Source of the DNA: [Clostridium] leptum DSM 753
GTDB taxonomy: Bacteria; Bacillota; Clostridia; Oscillospirales; Acutalibacteraceae
Length of the DNA stretch: 64,000 bases
Direction of reading: 5' to 3'
Assembly: GCA_000154345.1 (NCBI GenBank)
Contig: DS480349.1
Location: 372,001-436,000, forward strand
In this document: positions 49,248-58,905 of the stretch, in pieces
Layout of the letters: each line of letters opens with the position of its first letter
Numbering within the stretch: the stretch's first letter is position 1
Notes under the pieces: generated by a model
Databases searched by the model: none
What the model saw: the letters and a program-made list of their open reading frames with translations, nothing else
Told to the model about the DNA's origin: nothing
Made by a program: the position numbers and the translations under genes

Positions 49248-51233
49248 TTATTGCAGCATAGCTAAGAATTCCTCTTCAGAAATTATAGGAACGCCAAGCT
49301 TCTGCGCCTTGGTCAGTTTACTGCCGGCTTCCTCGCCGGCCAGCACAAAGCTGGTTTTTTTTGACACGCTGGAGGAAACCTTTCCTCCTCGGTCCTCGAT
49401 CATTTTTCCAGCCTCCGCACGGGTATACGTAGGAAGGGCTCCGGTAAGAACAAAAGTTTTCCCCGAGAACCGGAGATCCTTGCTTTCCTCCTTTTCAAAG
49501 GATTCCAGATTGACTCCCTTGGTACGAAAAGAGTCTATCAGCTTCCTTGTCTCCGGCAGAGAAAAATAATAGGCGGCGCTTTCCGCCATAATCTGTCCAA
49601 AGCCGTCGATAGCGGCGATCTCCTCCGGCGGCGCCTTTAAAATCTGGTCAATTGTAGGAAACCGCTGGGTCAGCAGCTTAGCTGCGCGCAGACCGATGTG
49701 GCGGATGCCTAAGGCGTAAATAAACCGGTAAAAATCATTCCCTTTGGATTTCTCCACGGCGTTCAATAGGTTTTCTGCCGATTTCTCCCCCATGCGCTCC
49801 AGATCGACCAGCGCTTCCTTATTCAGGCTGTAGAGATCCACCGGTGAGCTTACCAGCTGATGGGCCACTAATTGCTCCAATACCGCCGGCCCCAAGCCCT
49901 CCATATCCATGGCATCCCGGGAAACAAAATGGATCAGATGCCGCAAAAGCTGGGCCGGGCACTGGGTGTTGTCGCACCGAAGGGCCGCCTCTCCAGGCTC
50001 TCTCTGAACCTTTGATCCGCAGGATGGGCAGTGCTCAGGCATTTGATAAGGCTTTGAATCCGGCTTATGTGCCTTTACAGACACCACCTCGGGAATAATC
50101 TCGCCCGCTTTTCTCAAAACTACTGTATCCCCGATTCGGATATCCTTTTCCTTAATAAAATCCTCATTGTGCAAAGTAGCCCGGCTCACGGTAGTTCCCG
50201 CTAAAAGCACCGGCTCAAACAAACCCGTAGGAGTCAGTACTCCGGTTCTGCCAACGTTGATCTCAATATCCAGTAAAGCGGTCTCCTTCTCCTCCGGTGG
50301 ATATTTAAACGCTTCCGCCCATTTGGGAAATTTAGAGGTGCTTCCGATCAGCTCCCGGTCATGAAAAGCGTTTACCTTAATCACAGCGCCGTCTACAGGA
50401 AAGGAAAACCCGCCCCTCTGCTCGCCGATTCTCTGGATTTCCTTTACCACGTCATCCATATCATCATAGCAGTTGTAAAACGGAGGCGTATGGAAGCCAA
50501 GCTCTGTCAAATAGTCCAAGGATTCCTTATGAGTGTTTAAGACCACCCCTTCTATCTGCTGAATATTGAACACATAGATATCCAGTTCTCTTTGAGCGGT
50601 AATCCTGGAATCCTTTTGACGCAAAGATCCCGCAGCGGCGTTTCTCGGATTTTTAAAGGGCTTTTCTTCGTTCAATTCCTGACGCTCCAAAAGCTTTAAA
50701 AAGCTTTCGTTGGACATATAGACTTCGCCCCGAACCTCCAAAAAAGGCACAGCCCGGGTCAGCTTCTTTGGAATTGTCTTGATGGTTCGCAGATTTTCGG
50801 TAACATCCTCCCCTACGCTTCCATCTCCCCGGGTAGAACCCCGTACAAAAATGCCGTTGCGGTATTCCAAAGAAACAGAAAGGCCGTCAAATTTCGGCTC
50901 CACCACATAGGATACCTTAGGCACTACCTCCCGGACTTTACGGTCAAAATCAAACAGCTCCTCCTCGGAAAAGCTGTCGTGGAGGCTTTCCATCGGGACT
51001 TCATGGGTTACCGGTGTGAACTTATTTAAGGCGGCGCCGCCTACCCTCTGGGTAGGCGAATCCTCCGTTACAAGCTCCGGATAGGCAAGCTCGATTCCTT
51101 CCAGCTCCCTCAGCATCATATCATATTCATAATCGGTGATCTCCGGATTGTCTTCCTCATAATATTTTTTCGCATGATAATTTAGCTTTTTCCGCAATTC
51201 CTCCGCCGATTTTCTGGCGTTTTCCAAATCCAT
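49248..51233 (-). CDS. ligA: NAD-dependent DNA ligase LigA
   Basis: The 661-residue ligase has the Ia domain at the N-terminus, adenylation motif EPKFDGLSVSLEYRNG (KxDG lysine), an OB fold, the four-Cys zinc finger CPSCGSK ... CDNTQCPAQ, a helix-hairpin-helix region and a C-terminal BRCT domain (LRFSGKTFVLTGALPTYTRA). It seals nicks in replication and repair. It is transcribed alone between yunB and its own terminator. Confidence 0.97.
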   Translation of the reverse strand: MDLENARKSAEELRKKLNYHAKKYYEEDNPEITDYEYDMMLRELEGIELAYPELVTEDSPTQRVGGAALNKFTPVTHEVPMESLHDSFSEEELFDFDRKVREVVPKVSYVVEPKFDGLSVSLEYRNGIFVRGSTRGDGSVGEDVTENLRTIKTIPKKLTRAVPFLEVRGEVYMSNESFLKLLERQELNEEKPFKNPRNAAAGSLRQKDSRITAQRELDIYVFNIQQIEGVVLNTHKESLDYLTELGFHTPPFYNCYDDMDDVVKEIQRIGEQRGGFSFPVDGAVIKVNAFHDRELIGSTSKFPKWAEAFKYPPEEKETALLDIEINVGRTGVLTPTGLFEPVLLAGTTVSRATLHNEDFIKEKDIRIGDTVVLRKAGEIIPEVVSVKAHKPDSKPYQMPEHCPSCGSKVQREPGEAALRCDNTQCPAQLLRHLIHFVSRDAMDMEGLGPAVLEQLVAHQLVSSPVDLYSLNKEALVDLERMGEKSAENLLNAVEKSKGNDFYRFIYALGIRHIGLRAAKLLTQRFPTIDQILKAPPEEIAAIDGFGQIMAESAAYYFSLPETRKLIDSFRTKGVNLESFEKEESKDLRFSGKTFVLTGALPTYTRAEAGKMIEDRGGKVSSSVSKKTSFVLAGEEAGSKLTKAQKLGVPIISEEEFLAMLQ

Positions 51234-51333
51234 TTAAGAAACCTCCACTAACACTTTACAAAGGGTCTTTAAATTCTTTTCAAATTTTATCTGCAGCAAA
51301 AATATTATAACCAAAAAACGGAAAGTTAGCAAC

Positions 51334-51984
51334 TTATTGTTTTAGAGCGGAAAGGTCTGCCATAAATTCCGGCACCTGACCTACGATCACTGTTTCCGCA
51401 ACCGCTACGGTAGTTTCTACCTCCACCGTAGTATTAATCCCCGGCGCCATTAAAACCTGATAGCCTTTTACCGTCATTAAAATCTGATGCTTTGTTTGAT
51501 TAATACCTGCCGACGTAAATTCACTTTTTAAATCTGTCACTACGCTGCCGCTAAAAGAAATGTCAATAGGGATACCGGGCCCTTTGTCTCTCAAAAGATT
51601 GCTTCCTGTCAAGGTTCCTAACGGCACTGAAAATTCCCGGTGTTTTTCCTGGCTGAGAGCCGACTGCACAGCTAGGCTGATATCGGCTTTTAACTGATTG
51701 ATTTTTAGGGAATCGGTAGTAACCGCTAAAACAGAGCCATCCGTGGCTTTTTCAATATGTATTAAATCAGTGTATGTAATTCCTTTGTTATTTAATTGAG
51801 ATGTGACTGCATCATTCACCGATTGGTTAAACATCTGTTTTGCCTGGCTTGCCGCTGCCTTTTCCACCAAAGGGGATAACTGACATTCGATGACAAAAAA
51901 CAGGCCGATCAGTAGAAATACGGGAACTAAAAGCTTAAGACGATGCCTCTTTCGTCTGCATCGAATTTTCTTTCGTCTCAACAC
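51334..51984 (-). CDS. yunB: Sporulation protein YunB
   Basis: The 216-residue protein starts at a GTG at 51984 (next codon TTG) after GGGGTGA. A very basic N-terminus (LRRKKIRCRRKRHRLKLL) precedes one membrane helix (LLVPVFLLIGLFFVIECQL) and an extracytoplasmic domain containing VPLGTLTGSNLLRDKGPGIP, the family signature. YunB is a sigma-E-controlled sporulation protein in B. subtilis of unclear function. Longer frames upstream add an unlikely 30 residues and have no site. Confidence 0.88.
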   Translation of the reverse strand: MLRRKKIRCRRKRHRLKLLVPVFLLIGLFFVIECQLSPLVEKAAASQAKQMFNQSVNDAVTSQLNNKGITYTDLIHIEKATDGSVLAVTTDSLKINQLKADISLAVQSALSQEKHREFSVPLGTLTGSNLLRDKGPGIPIDISFSGSVVTDLKSEFTSAGINQTKHQILMTVKGYQVLMAPGINTTVEVETTVAVAETVIVGQVPEFMADLSALKQ

Positions 51985-52249
51985 AAAAATCACCCCTTTT
52001 TCCAATGTATGTAGAATGAGGGTGTGTTGACACAAATGAAATCTTTTCTGTATCAAACAGCTGAGAAATCCCATAAATCCCGCTTACTCTTTCTTTAGGC
52101 GGAATTTCTGCCAACATACGGCCTGTGCCTTGGACACTTCTGCCTTCGCTATATGGGATCCTTCCCACTCATATAATTTCCTCAGAATTTTCCTGCCTTC
52201 CGTTTTATCTCCCGGTTCTGACGAAGAGGGTTCTCTTGCTAACAGTGAT

Positions 52250-52288
52250 AACAAAAACCGGTCCGCCATTATAATGACGAACCGGTTA
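52250..52288 (-). terminator. Terminator after the Dabb gene
   Basis: AACCGGT (52256-52262) pairs with ACCGGTT (52281-52287), with further interior pairing through CATTATAATG; on the minus strand TTTTTGTT follows. It sits just past the Dabb stop. The 240 bases between it and yunB hold no gene I can support. Confidence 0.75.
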
Positions 52289-52308
52289 AACAGATTACTT
52301 TTCTATTT

Positions 52309-52599
52309 TCACAGGTCATAATCGATAGCGATGCTGCTTTCGGCTGCGGCGTGCATATGTTTCTTCACTACGGATACATGATAGGCATCCTCTTGATAAT
52401 CATTCAACGCTTCCCGATTATCCAACGTGACCTGCAAAATCAGGTCATAAGAACGAGGAGAATGAAGAAAATCAATTCCCACAGAGATCTCTCGCACCAA
52501 AGGGACATTATCTTTCATGGATAAAAGGATATCCCGAGCTGTTTCGCAGGCTTCCTCACTATGATCCTTAAGCTTAAAACACACAATATGACGAATCAT
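52309..52599 (-). CDS. Dabb (stress-responsive A/B barrel) family protein
   Basis: The 96-residue protein starts MIRHIVCFKLKDHSEEACET and has the dimeric alpha-beta barrel pattern with VREISVGIDFLHSPRSYDLI and NDYQEDAYHVSVVKKH. Family members are diverse and mostly uncharacterised. It lies 36 bases downstream of ispH-rpsA on the same strand and may be co-transcribed. Confidence 0.88.
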   Translation of the reverse strand: MIRHIVCFKLKDHSEEACETARDILLSMKDNVPLVREISVGIDFLHSPRSYDLILQVTLDNREALNDYQEDAYHVSVVKKHMHAAAESSIAIDYDL

Positions 52600-52635
52600 G
52601 ATAGAGATCCTCTCAAAATAGAATAGAAAGCGACC

Positions 52636-54696
52636 TTATTCCTCTACAGCAGGAGCTTCCTCAACTGCCGGTTCTTCTTCCGCAGCGATATCAGCTTCTG
52701 TGGAGGCGACAACCTCATCAGGAGCATTAGCGGCTTCCTGAGCTTTTGCCTGGGCCTCTTCCTCCAACAGCTTGCGGATAGACAGGCTGATACGCTTCTT
52801 ATCGAAGTCAATATCGGTAATAGCAACCTTAACCACGTCGCCTATGGCCAAAACATCCTGAGGCTTCTCAATCCTATGATCGGCGATCTGAGAAATATGA
52901 ATCAGCCCATCAATACCAGGCAGGATTCTTGCAAAAGCGCCAAAGGTAGTCATACCGACTACAGTAACCTCCACCACAGAGCCTACCGGATAATCTCTCT
53001 TCAAAATCTCCCAAGGATTATCCTCTGTTTTCTTATAGCCCAAGGAAATCTTGCCCTTTTCGGGATCGAGATCCTTAATATAAACCTCAACCGTATCGCC
53101 TACATTGACGATTTCAGAAGGATGCTTGATTCTGCTCCAGGAAAGCTCGGAAATATGGACCATGCCGTCAATACCGCCCAAATCTACAAAAGCACCGTAA
53201 GAGGTCAAAGATTTTACTGTTCCGGTATATACCTTGCCAATTTCTGCGGTTTCCCAGAATTTTTCGGCCAGCTTCTTTCTTTCATCTTTCAGAACAGAAC
53301 GAATGGAACCGACAGCGCGTCTGCGTCCGCGGTTAACCTCAATAATACGGAATTTCACTTCCTGCTTCAGAAGGTCCTCCAAAGAATCGCCTCTGGAAGC
53401 GGTAGCCTGAGAGGCGGGAATAAATACGCGAACGCCATTGGTCACAGCGATCACACCGCCCTTAATAACCTCCGTGACAATACCGGTGACAACCGTTTCA
53501 TTTTCATTGGCTTCAACAATCTCTTCCCAGCCTTTAATGGCATCCAAGCGCTTCTTGGAAAGCATAATGGTGCCTTCCTGGTCATTGGTGCGCATGATCA
53601 AGAGATCCATCTCGTCGCCAATCTTCACAAGGTCCTCTGCTTTAGCGTTGGGATCCGCGGAAAGCTCAGCGAGGGGAACAAATCCAGCTTGCTTTCTGCC
53701 GACATCCACATAAATCTCATTCGGAGCGATACCAACGACTACACCGTGAACTTTTTCATCTGTAGTAAAGCTTTTCAGAGATTCTTCAAGCATCTCCTCG
53801 AAGTTCATTTCTCCTTCATTAATCTCAGTCATTTCTTTGTTTTCTAGAATATCCGTCATGGTTTCTAGTGCCTCCTTTATAATGCTGGCAGGTGTGGATG
53901 CACCCGCCGTGATTCCAATGGAATACGCCTGCTTGATTTCAGATACCGGCAGCTCCTTCGCTGTCTCAATTAAGCAAGTCCTGCAAAAAGGCTCGCACAC
54001 GCTTTTCAGCTTTGCCGTGTTGGAGCTCTGCCTGCCCCCGATAATAACCATCAGGTCTTTCTGCTTTGCCAATCTTACAGCTTCAGCCTGCCGTTCTGAT
54101 GTAGCATTACATATTGTATCAAAAATTGCGGCGTTTGTATATACTCTTTTCAGAATTTTCAAACAATTTTCCCATTCTGATACACTAAAAGTCGTTTGAG
54201 CTACTACAAAAAGCTCTTTTGACTCTAAATTTGGGAAATCTTTGATCAGATTTTTAAGCTCATTTTGATTGCGGAAAACATAGCTTTCGCCCTGACAATG
54301 TCCTCTGATTCCCCGCACCTCCGGATGATCCGGGTCGCCGGCAATTAAAACCGGTACTCCTTTTTCTGAAGCAGAAAAAACGATTTGATGAATTTTTCCT
54401 ACAAACGGACAAGTCGCGTCGGCATATTCTATGCCAAGCCGTTCAATCTCGCGCAGGATGTCAAGAGAAACGCCATGGGAGCGGATCACTAAAATTCCTC
54501 CTGGCTGAACCTGGCCTGGCTGGGAGACAATCGTCACGCCTCTCTGCTCCAATGCGGCCACTATTTGGGGATTATGGATAATCGGTCCCAAGGTATAAAC
54601 CCTCTTTCCCTGATCCAGAAGGCGGTTTACAATTTCGATCGCACGGTTTACCCCAAAACAGAAGCCGGCGGTTTTCGCTACTGTAATGTCAGCCAT
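52636..54696 (-). CDS. IspH-ribosomal protein S1 fusion
   Basis: The 686-residue protein joins two enzymes of unrelated pathways. Residues 1 to about 282 are 4-hydroxy-3-methylbut-2-enyl diphosphate reductase: the [4Fe-4S] ligands are Cys13 (GFCFGV), the Cys of DATCPFVGKI and of TICNATSERQ, with IRSHGVS and TTFSVSEW present. Residues about 300-650 hold four S1 domains (VHGVVVGIAPNEIYVDVG, GIVTEVIKGG, YTGTVKSLTSYGAFVDLGG, VTVVGMTTFGAFARI), then an acidic EEPAVEEAPAVEE tail. The fusion recurs in Clostridia. It lies between plsC and the Dabb gene. Confidence 0.96.
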   Translation of the reverse strand: MADITVAKTAGFCFGVNRAIEIVNRLLDQGKRVYTLGPIIHNPQIVAALEQRGVTIVSQPGQVQPGGILVIRSHGVSLDILREIERLGIEYADATCPFVGKIHQIVFSASEKGVPVLIAGDPDHPEVRGIRGHCQGESYVFRNQNELKNLIKDFPNLESKELFVVAQTTFSVSEWENCLKILKRVYTNAAIFDTICNATSERQAEAVRLAKQKDLMVIIGGRQSSNTAKLKSVCEPFCRTCLIETAKELPVSEIKQAYSIGITAGASTPASIIKEALETMTDILENKEMTEINEGEMNFEEMLEESLKSFTTDEKVHGVVVGIAPNEIYVDVGRKQAGFVPLAELSADPNAKAEDLVKIGDEMDLLIMRTNDQEGTIMLSKKRLDAIKGWEEIVEANENETVVTGIVTEVIKGGVIAVTNGVRVFIPASQATASRGDSLEDLLKQEVKFRIIEVNRGRRRAVGSIRSVLKDERKKLAEKFWETAEIGKVYTGTVKSLTSYGAFVDLGGIDGMVHISELSWSRIKHPSEIVNVGDTVEVYIKDLDPEKGKISLGYKKTEDNPWEILKRDYPVGSVVEVTVVGMTTFGAFARILPGIDGLIHISQIADHRIEKPQDVLAIGDVVKVAITDIDFDKKRISLSIRKLLEEEAQAKAQEAANAPDEVVASTEADIAAEEEPAVEEAPAVEE

Positions 54697-54710
54697 TTAC
54701 ACTCTCCCTT

Positions 54711-55334
54711 TTAAATATCCTGCTGCCGCAAAGCGCTGATCAACTCCATGATTTTACGGCTCGCTTCCCGGAATTGAGGGCCGGTCCCCTCAGTAATTCC
54801 CAATTCCTTCGGGGTCACTGTTTGACCGCAGCTGATAGTCACCCGATGAAACAGCTTTAGCAACCCGCCGCCCTTAGTGGAAATGGAAACCGGCATAACC
54901 GGAACCTGGGCTTTATAAGCAAGCATCGCGGCTCCGGATTTGGGTTTTAACAAATTTCCATCCTTGGACCGGGTTCCCTCAATAAAAATCCCCACTACAG
55001 CGCCTTGCTTCAGATATTCCTCCGCCAAATTGATAGCGCCCTCATCATGCTTTCCCCTTTGAATGGGAAACGCCCCCAGCGCAGAGATGATCTTTGACAC
55101 AAATTTATTCTGAAACAATTCGCTTTTTGCCATATACCGGATCATACGCTTTTGGGCAAGTCCCAAAAAGACAGGATCCTTCATAGAAATATGGTTACAG
55201 CATACCACGCATCCTTGTCCTTGCGGTAGACTGTTTTTATTTTTGACCTTATAGAAATAGAGAGGCTTAAAAATAATAGGCAGCAGGCCTTTGGCAAAGT
55301 TATAAAACGGCGTGTTTTTTGTCAGGTCACCCAC
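54711..55334 (-). CDS. plsC: 1-acyl-sn-glycerol-3-phosphate acyltransferase
   Basis: The 207-residue protein has the acyltransferase motif NHISMKDPVF (HxxxxD), FPIQRGKHDEGAI and FIEGTRSKDGNL. It acylates lysophosphatidic acid to phosphatidic acid in phospholipid synthesis. It overlaps cmk by eight bases and continues to ispH-rpsA after 14 bases, in the cmk-plsC-ispH order conserved in Clostridia. Confidence 0.95.
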   Translation of the reverse strand: MGDLTKNTPFYNFAKGLLPIIFKPLYFYKVKNKNSLPQGQGCVVCCNHISMKDPVFLGLAQKRMIRYMAKSELFQNKFVSKIISALGAFPIQRGKHDEGAINLAEEYLKQGAVVGIFIEGTRSKDGNLLKPKSGAAMLAYKAQVPVMPVSISTKGGGLLKLFHRVTISCGQTVTPKELGITEGTGPQFREASRKIMELISALRQQDI

Positions 55335-55998
55335 AGGAAATTCTCTCCTTTATCAATTCAGTTACCTTGTCGACCGATTGCTCTAAATTTAAATCCGAGG
55401 TATCCACATAAACGGCGTCTTCGGCCGGCTTGAGAGGAGCGATTGCCCGATGGGAATCCTGATAGTCACGCTGCTTGATTTCCGCCAGCACCTGATTATA
55501 ATCTGTGGCCGGGTCTTTCGCAATAAGCTCGCGGAATCTTCTTCTGGCTCTTTCCTCAGGGGAAGCGGTCAGGAATATTTTTAACTGGGCGTGAGGCAGT
55601 ACCACGGTACCGATATCACGGCCGTCCATCACCACATTGTGAAGCTTTGCCAGAGATTGCTGCAAGTCGAATAGAAACTCCCGAACGGCAGGAACCGCGG
55701 AAACCTTAGAGGCCATCATAGAAACCTCAGGCGTGCGGATCAAATCTGAAACGTCGCTGCCGTTTAACAGGACATGCTGCTCCCCATTTCGAAATTCCAG
55801 ATTTATTTTTGTATCCAAAAGAAAAGCTTTCAACCTTTTGGAATCTTTTAGATCAATTTTGTATTCCATTGCAGAAAGACCGACCGCCCGGTAAAGAGCG
55901 CCGGTATCCACATAAATAAATCCCACATTTTTCGCGGCACGCCTTGAAATTGTGCTTTTCCCGGCTCCTGCGGGACCGTCGATAGCAACTGAAAACAT
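55327..55998 (-). CDS. cmk: Cytidylate kinase
   Basis: The 223-residue kinase has P-loop AIDGPAGAGKSTISRRAA and the CMP-binding region YVDTGALYRAVGL, DGRDIGTVVLPHA and RRRFREL. It phosphorylates CMP and dCMP. It lies 4 bases after the flavoprotein gene and overlaps plsC. Confidence 0.97.
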   Translation of the reverse strand: MFSVAIDGPAGAGKSTISRRAAKNVGFIYVDTGALYRAVGLSAMEYKIDLKDSKRLKAFLLDTKINLEFRNGEQHVLLNGSDVSDLIRTPEVSMMASKVSAVPAVREFLFDLQQSLAKLHNVVMDGRDIGTVVLPHAQLKIFLTASPEERARRRFRELIAKDPATDYNQVLAEIKQRDYQDSHRAIAPLKPAEDAVYVDTSDLNLEQSVDKVTELIKERISCG

Positions 55999-56002
55999 CT
56001 GG

Positions 56003-57244
56003 TTACCCCCAAATAGAATTTCCGGCTAAATAGCCGGTAGAAAAAGCGATCTGAAGATTAAATCCGCCGGTGTAGCCGTCAACATCCAGCACCTCGCCCG
56101 CAAAAAAAAGCCCCTTCACCAGCTTGCTTTCCATCGTTTTGGGTGAGAGCTCATGGACCGATACGCCTCCCGCCGTAACAATGGCCTCCTCAATAGGGCG
56201 AAATCCGGAAATTGTCACCGGCAGAGATTTCAGCAGCCTGCCAAAATTCATTCTTTCCTGGCGGGAAATTTGATGGCATTTCTTTTCTCCAGGGATTCCG
56301 GACAGGTTCACCGCTACCGGAATAAGTTTTTTAGGCAGAAGCTCCTGCAGGGAATTACTAAAATCCCGGTTTTGGAATTTCTGAAAATCCCTCTGAAGCC
56401 GTAAATCCAATTGTTCAAAGTTCAAGCCTGGCTTTAAGTCGATGTGGATTTCATACCGTTCCGGAGCCAAATCCCTCATATGAGCGCTGGCGCTTAATAT
56501 GACCGGACCGCTGACGCCAAAGTGTGTAAAAAGCATTTCTCCGAAATCCCGGTAAATTTCTTTTCCTTGTTTCCGATCTATCACCTGAACCGCAATATTC
56601 CGCAAGGAAAGGCCTTGCAGCTCCTGGCACCAATCTTCCCGGCAAACCAAAGGCACCAGGGAGGGCCGGGGCGGAACGATCGTATGTCCAGCCTGCCTCG
56701 CTAACCGATATCCGTCTCCTGTTGAGCCGGTTCCAGGATAGGACAGCCCGCCGCAGGCTACGATAACGCCGTCCGACTGTATTCTTTTTCCGGAAGCTGC
56801 TTTCACACCCTTCACGGCTCCATCTTTTATTATAAGAGCTTTTATGTCTTCCTGCAATACATGAACGCCGGAAGCTTCCACATCTTCTCTCATCGCATCC
56901 ACAATATCGGCAGCCCGGTCGCTGACAGGAAACACCCGGTTTCCCCGTTCTGTTTTCAGCGGCACATGCAGTCCTTCAAAATAATCCATGGTATCCAAGG
57001 GGGAAAACCGGTTGACCGCACTGTACAAAAAACGCCCGTTTCCCGGTATCGCACCTATAAACGACTGAACATCACATTGATTACAGACATTGCACCGGCC
57101 TTTGCCGGTTATCATCAGCTTTCTGCCCAGCTTCGCGTTCTTTTCCAACAGCACCGTCCGGGCACCCAGCTTCGCGGCGCTGGCGGCCGCCATCATTCCC
57201 GCCGGACCTCCGCCTACTACAGCCACATCAAACTCAAGCTTCAA
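56003..57244 (-). CDS. NAD(P)/FAD-dependent oxidoreductase of the HI0933/YhiN family
   Basis: The protein of about 413 residues starts at TTG 57244 (LKLEFDVAVVGGGPAGMMAA), with AGGAGG six bases upstream inside the rpiR gene. An FAD-binding GxGxxG motif, GRCNVCNQC, and the C-terminal GEVLDVDGYTGGFNLQIAFSTG are family signatures. The physiological substrate is unknown. It overlaps rpiR by 11 bases and is followed by cmk after 4 bases. Confidence 0.9.
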   Translation of the reverse strand: MKLEFDVAVVGGGPAGMMAAASAAKLGARTVLLEKNAKLGRKLMITGKGRCNVCNQCDVQSFIGAIPGNGRFLYSAVNRFSPLDTMDYFEGLHVPLKTERGNRVFPVSDRAADIVDAMREDVEASGVHVLQEDIKALIIKDGAVKGVKAASGKRIQSDGVIVACGGLSYPGTGSTGDGYRLARQAGHTIVPPRPSLVPLVCREDWCQELQGLSLRNIAVQVIDRKQGKEIYRDFGEMLFTHFGVSGPVILSASAHMRDLAPERYEIHIDLKPGLNFEQLDLRLQRDFQKFQNRDFSNSLQELLPKKLIPVAVNLSGIPGEKKCHQISRQERMNFGRLLKSLPVTISGFRPIEEAIVTAGGVSVHELSPKTMESKLVKGLFFAGEVLDVDGYTGGFNLQIAFSTGYLAGNSIWG

Positions 57245-58109
57245 CCGGATCCTCCTCAACCTTTTCATAAACCTCGTACTCATCCCAAATCTCTTCCAGG
57301 TTTTGGAAGGTCTTTGAAACCTCATCCTTTTTCTTTAAAGCCGTAGCCACGATCATTGCGTTAATCAAGCTTAACGGGGCCACCAGGCTATCCACAACAG
57401 AGGCCATGTCGCTTCTGGCCAGCAATACAAAATCCGCCTGCTGTGCCAGCGGAGACAAAAGGCTGTCTGTCAAAGCAATCCCCCTGGCGCCTTTTCTTTT
57501 GGCGAAATTCATCGCGCTGACCGCCTGCTTGGAATACCGCGGGAAGCTGATGCCGATAAACACATCCTCTTCATTAATGCGGAACATCTTTTCGTAAATC
57601 TCCGTTTTACTGGTTGTAGTTACCAGCTCGACCTTATCGAAAATCAGGCTGAAGTAATAGTTCAGGAAAATTCCCAGAGCGGAAGCGCTCCGGGCAGCTA
57701 AAATATAAATCTTTCTGGCCGAAACGATAGCGTCCACCGCCTCGTAAAAATCCTTATGGGAGGTTTCCTCCAGAGTTCTGCGGATCTTATCGATATCCTG
57801 GTTCAGCACACTGTCCAGAACATCCGCGTCGCCGATCCGGTTGCTGGTAACCTCAATCCGCTGCACTGAAGTCAGCTTGTTCCGAATCATTTCCTGCATC
57901 GCCTTCTGAAGCTGCGGATAGCCGTCGTAGCCCACCTCGGTGGCAAAACGCACCACTGTGGATTCACTGACTCCAACGGTAGCGCCCAGCTTGGATGCGG
58001 TCATAAACGCGGCCTTGTCATAATGGTCTTCAATATATTGAGCGATGCGCCGTTGGCCCTTAGAAAAGCCCGGCATCATTTTCTCGATACGGGACAGCAA
58101 ATGTTTCAC
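57234..58109 (-). CDS. MurR/RpiR family transcriptional regulator
   Basis: The 291-residue protein has an N-terminal HTH_6 domain (GVSESTVVRFATEVGYDGYP) and a C-terminal SIS sugar-phosphate-binding domain (IYILAARSASALGIFLNYYF, GISFPRYSKQAVSAMNFAKR). It is expected to respond to a phosphosugar. No sugar operon is adjacent; its downstream genes are the flavoprotein, cmk and plsC, so the target is not clear from context. Confidence 0.93.
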   Translation of the reverse strand: MKHLLSRIEKMMPGFSKGQRRIAQYIEDHYDKAAFMTASKLGATVGVSESTVVRFATEVGYDGYPQLQKAMQEMIRNKLTSVQRIEVTSNRIGDADVLDSVLNQDIDKIRRTLEETSHKDFYEAVDAIVSARKIYILAARSASALGIFLNYYFSLIFDKVELVTTTSKTEIYEKMFRINEEDVFIGISFPRYSKQAVSAMNFAKRKGARGIALTDSLLSPLAQQADFVLLARSDMASVVDSLVAPLSLINAMIVATALKKKDEVSKTFQNLEEIWDEYEVYEKVEEDPVEA

Positions 58110-58305
58110 GCCTGGTCCACTCCTTATTGCTATTTTCCAGCCAGCAGTTTTTAGTTTATTTTCATTCTGTTGTAAGCATTTCGAATCTTTAGATTCTTAA
58201 TCCTAACATTCATAGTAAAACTTAATCCTGCAAAAATCAAGTGAAAAATAGGGGATTCAGTGTTTTTTCCTCATTGTTTTGCAAGTTTATTCCCTAAAAA
58301 CGCAA

Positions 58306-58351
58306 AAACACACCCGAAAGTAAAGCGTGTCTTTATCATTCGGGCGTGTTT
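58306..58351 (-). terminator. Terminator overlapping the stop of the membrane protein gene
   Basis: AAACAC-A-CCCGAA (58306-58318) pairs with TTCGGG-C-GTGTTT (58339-58351) with one mismatch; TTTTTGCGTTTTT follows on the minus strand. The rest of 58110-58305 is AT-rich and holds no gene I can support. Confidence 0.75.
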
Positions 58352-58883
58352 ATTTTAAAGTTTTTGTTACTCTATGATGCAGCTTTTCAACATAAGTAGC
58401 CACTAAGCCAGACAAGGCGATGTCGTAAATCAGGAACACAGCATTGCCAAGAATCAAAAAGACCCACGGCAAATAAATGCCAAATACAGTAAACGAATCC
58501 TCCGGAAGCTGCAAAAAGTTAACAGCTAAAAAGAAGCAGGCCACCACAGCCACGTTGAACACCGCAAATTTGCTGATCCAGGAAAGGACTTTATTAGAGA
58601 TCCGTTCTAAAAAAGATTTTAAAACCGGATAATACCCAAAGAACAATACAAACAAGAGCGCCGCCTCTTTATCCGCGGCAAACAGCAGCGACAGCACTGC
58701 AACCGCGGCATAGATCATCCACGCCCATTTCGCCCCTATTTCGATCACCGCCACAATCAAAAGCACTCCAGCGATAGCAGGCAGCGCATAGGTGCCGATC
58801 GGTATTAGTCCAGTGAGGAACATCAGCACTACTCCCAGCGCCGTCAGCAGACCTCCCAGGGCTATTTTTCCACTTTTACTCAA
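58350..58883 (-). CDS. Polytopic membrane protein of unknown function
   Basis: The 177-residue protein has about five or six hydrophobic helices, starting SGKIALGGLLTALGVVLMFL, and resembles small substrate-binding membrane proteins of the ECF transporter type in length and hydropathy, though I cannot assign a ligand. The C-terminus is basic. It lies 22 bases downstream of the J-domain gene on the same strand. Confidence 0.6.
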   Translation of the reverse strand: MSKSGKIALGGLLTALGVVLMFLTGLIPIGTYALPAIAGVLLIVAVIEIGAKWAWMIYAAVAVLSLLFAADKEAALLFVLFFGYYPVLKSFLERISNKVLSWISKFAVFNVAVVACFFLAVNFLQLPEDSFTVFGIYLPWVFLILGNAVFLIYDIALSGLVATYVEKLHHRVTKTLK

Positions 58884-58905
58884 AAGGAAAGCCTCCCTTT
58901 TATGG

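Noticed and set aside
51935..52168. 77-codon minus-strand frame overlapping the yunB start
   Set aside because: It overlaps the basic N-terminus of yunB and has no family-like composition.
52084..52269. 61-codon minus-strand frame downstream of the Dabb gene
   Set aside because: Its start lies inside the Dabb terminator hairpin, no ribosome binding site precedes it, and another frame overlaps it.
52876..53847. 323-codon plus-strand frame opposite ispH-rpsA
   Set aside because: Antisense shadow; the minus strand encodes four S1 domains and the IspH cysteines.
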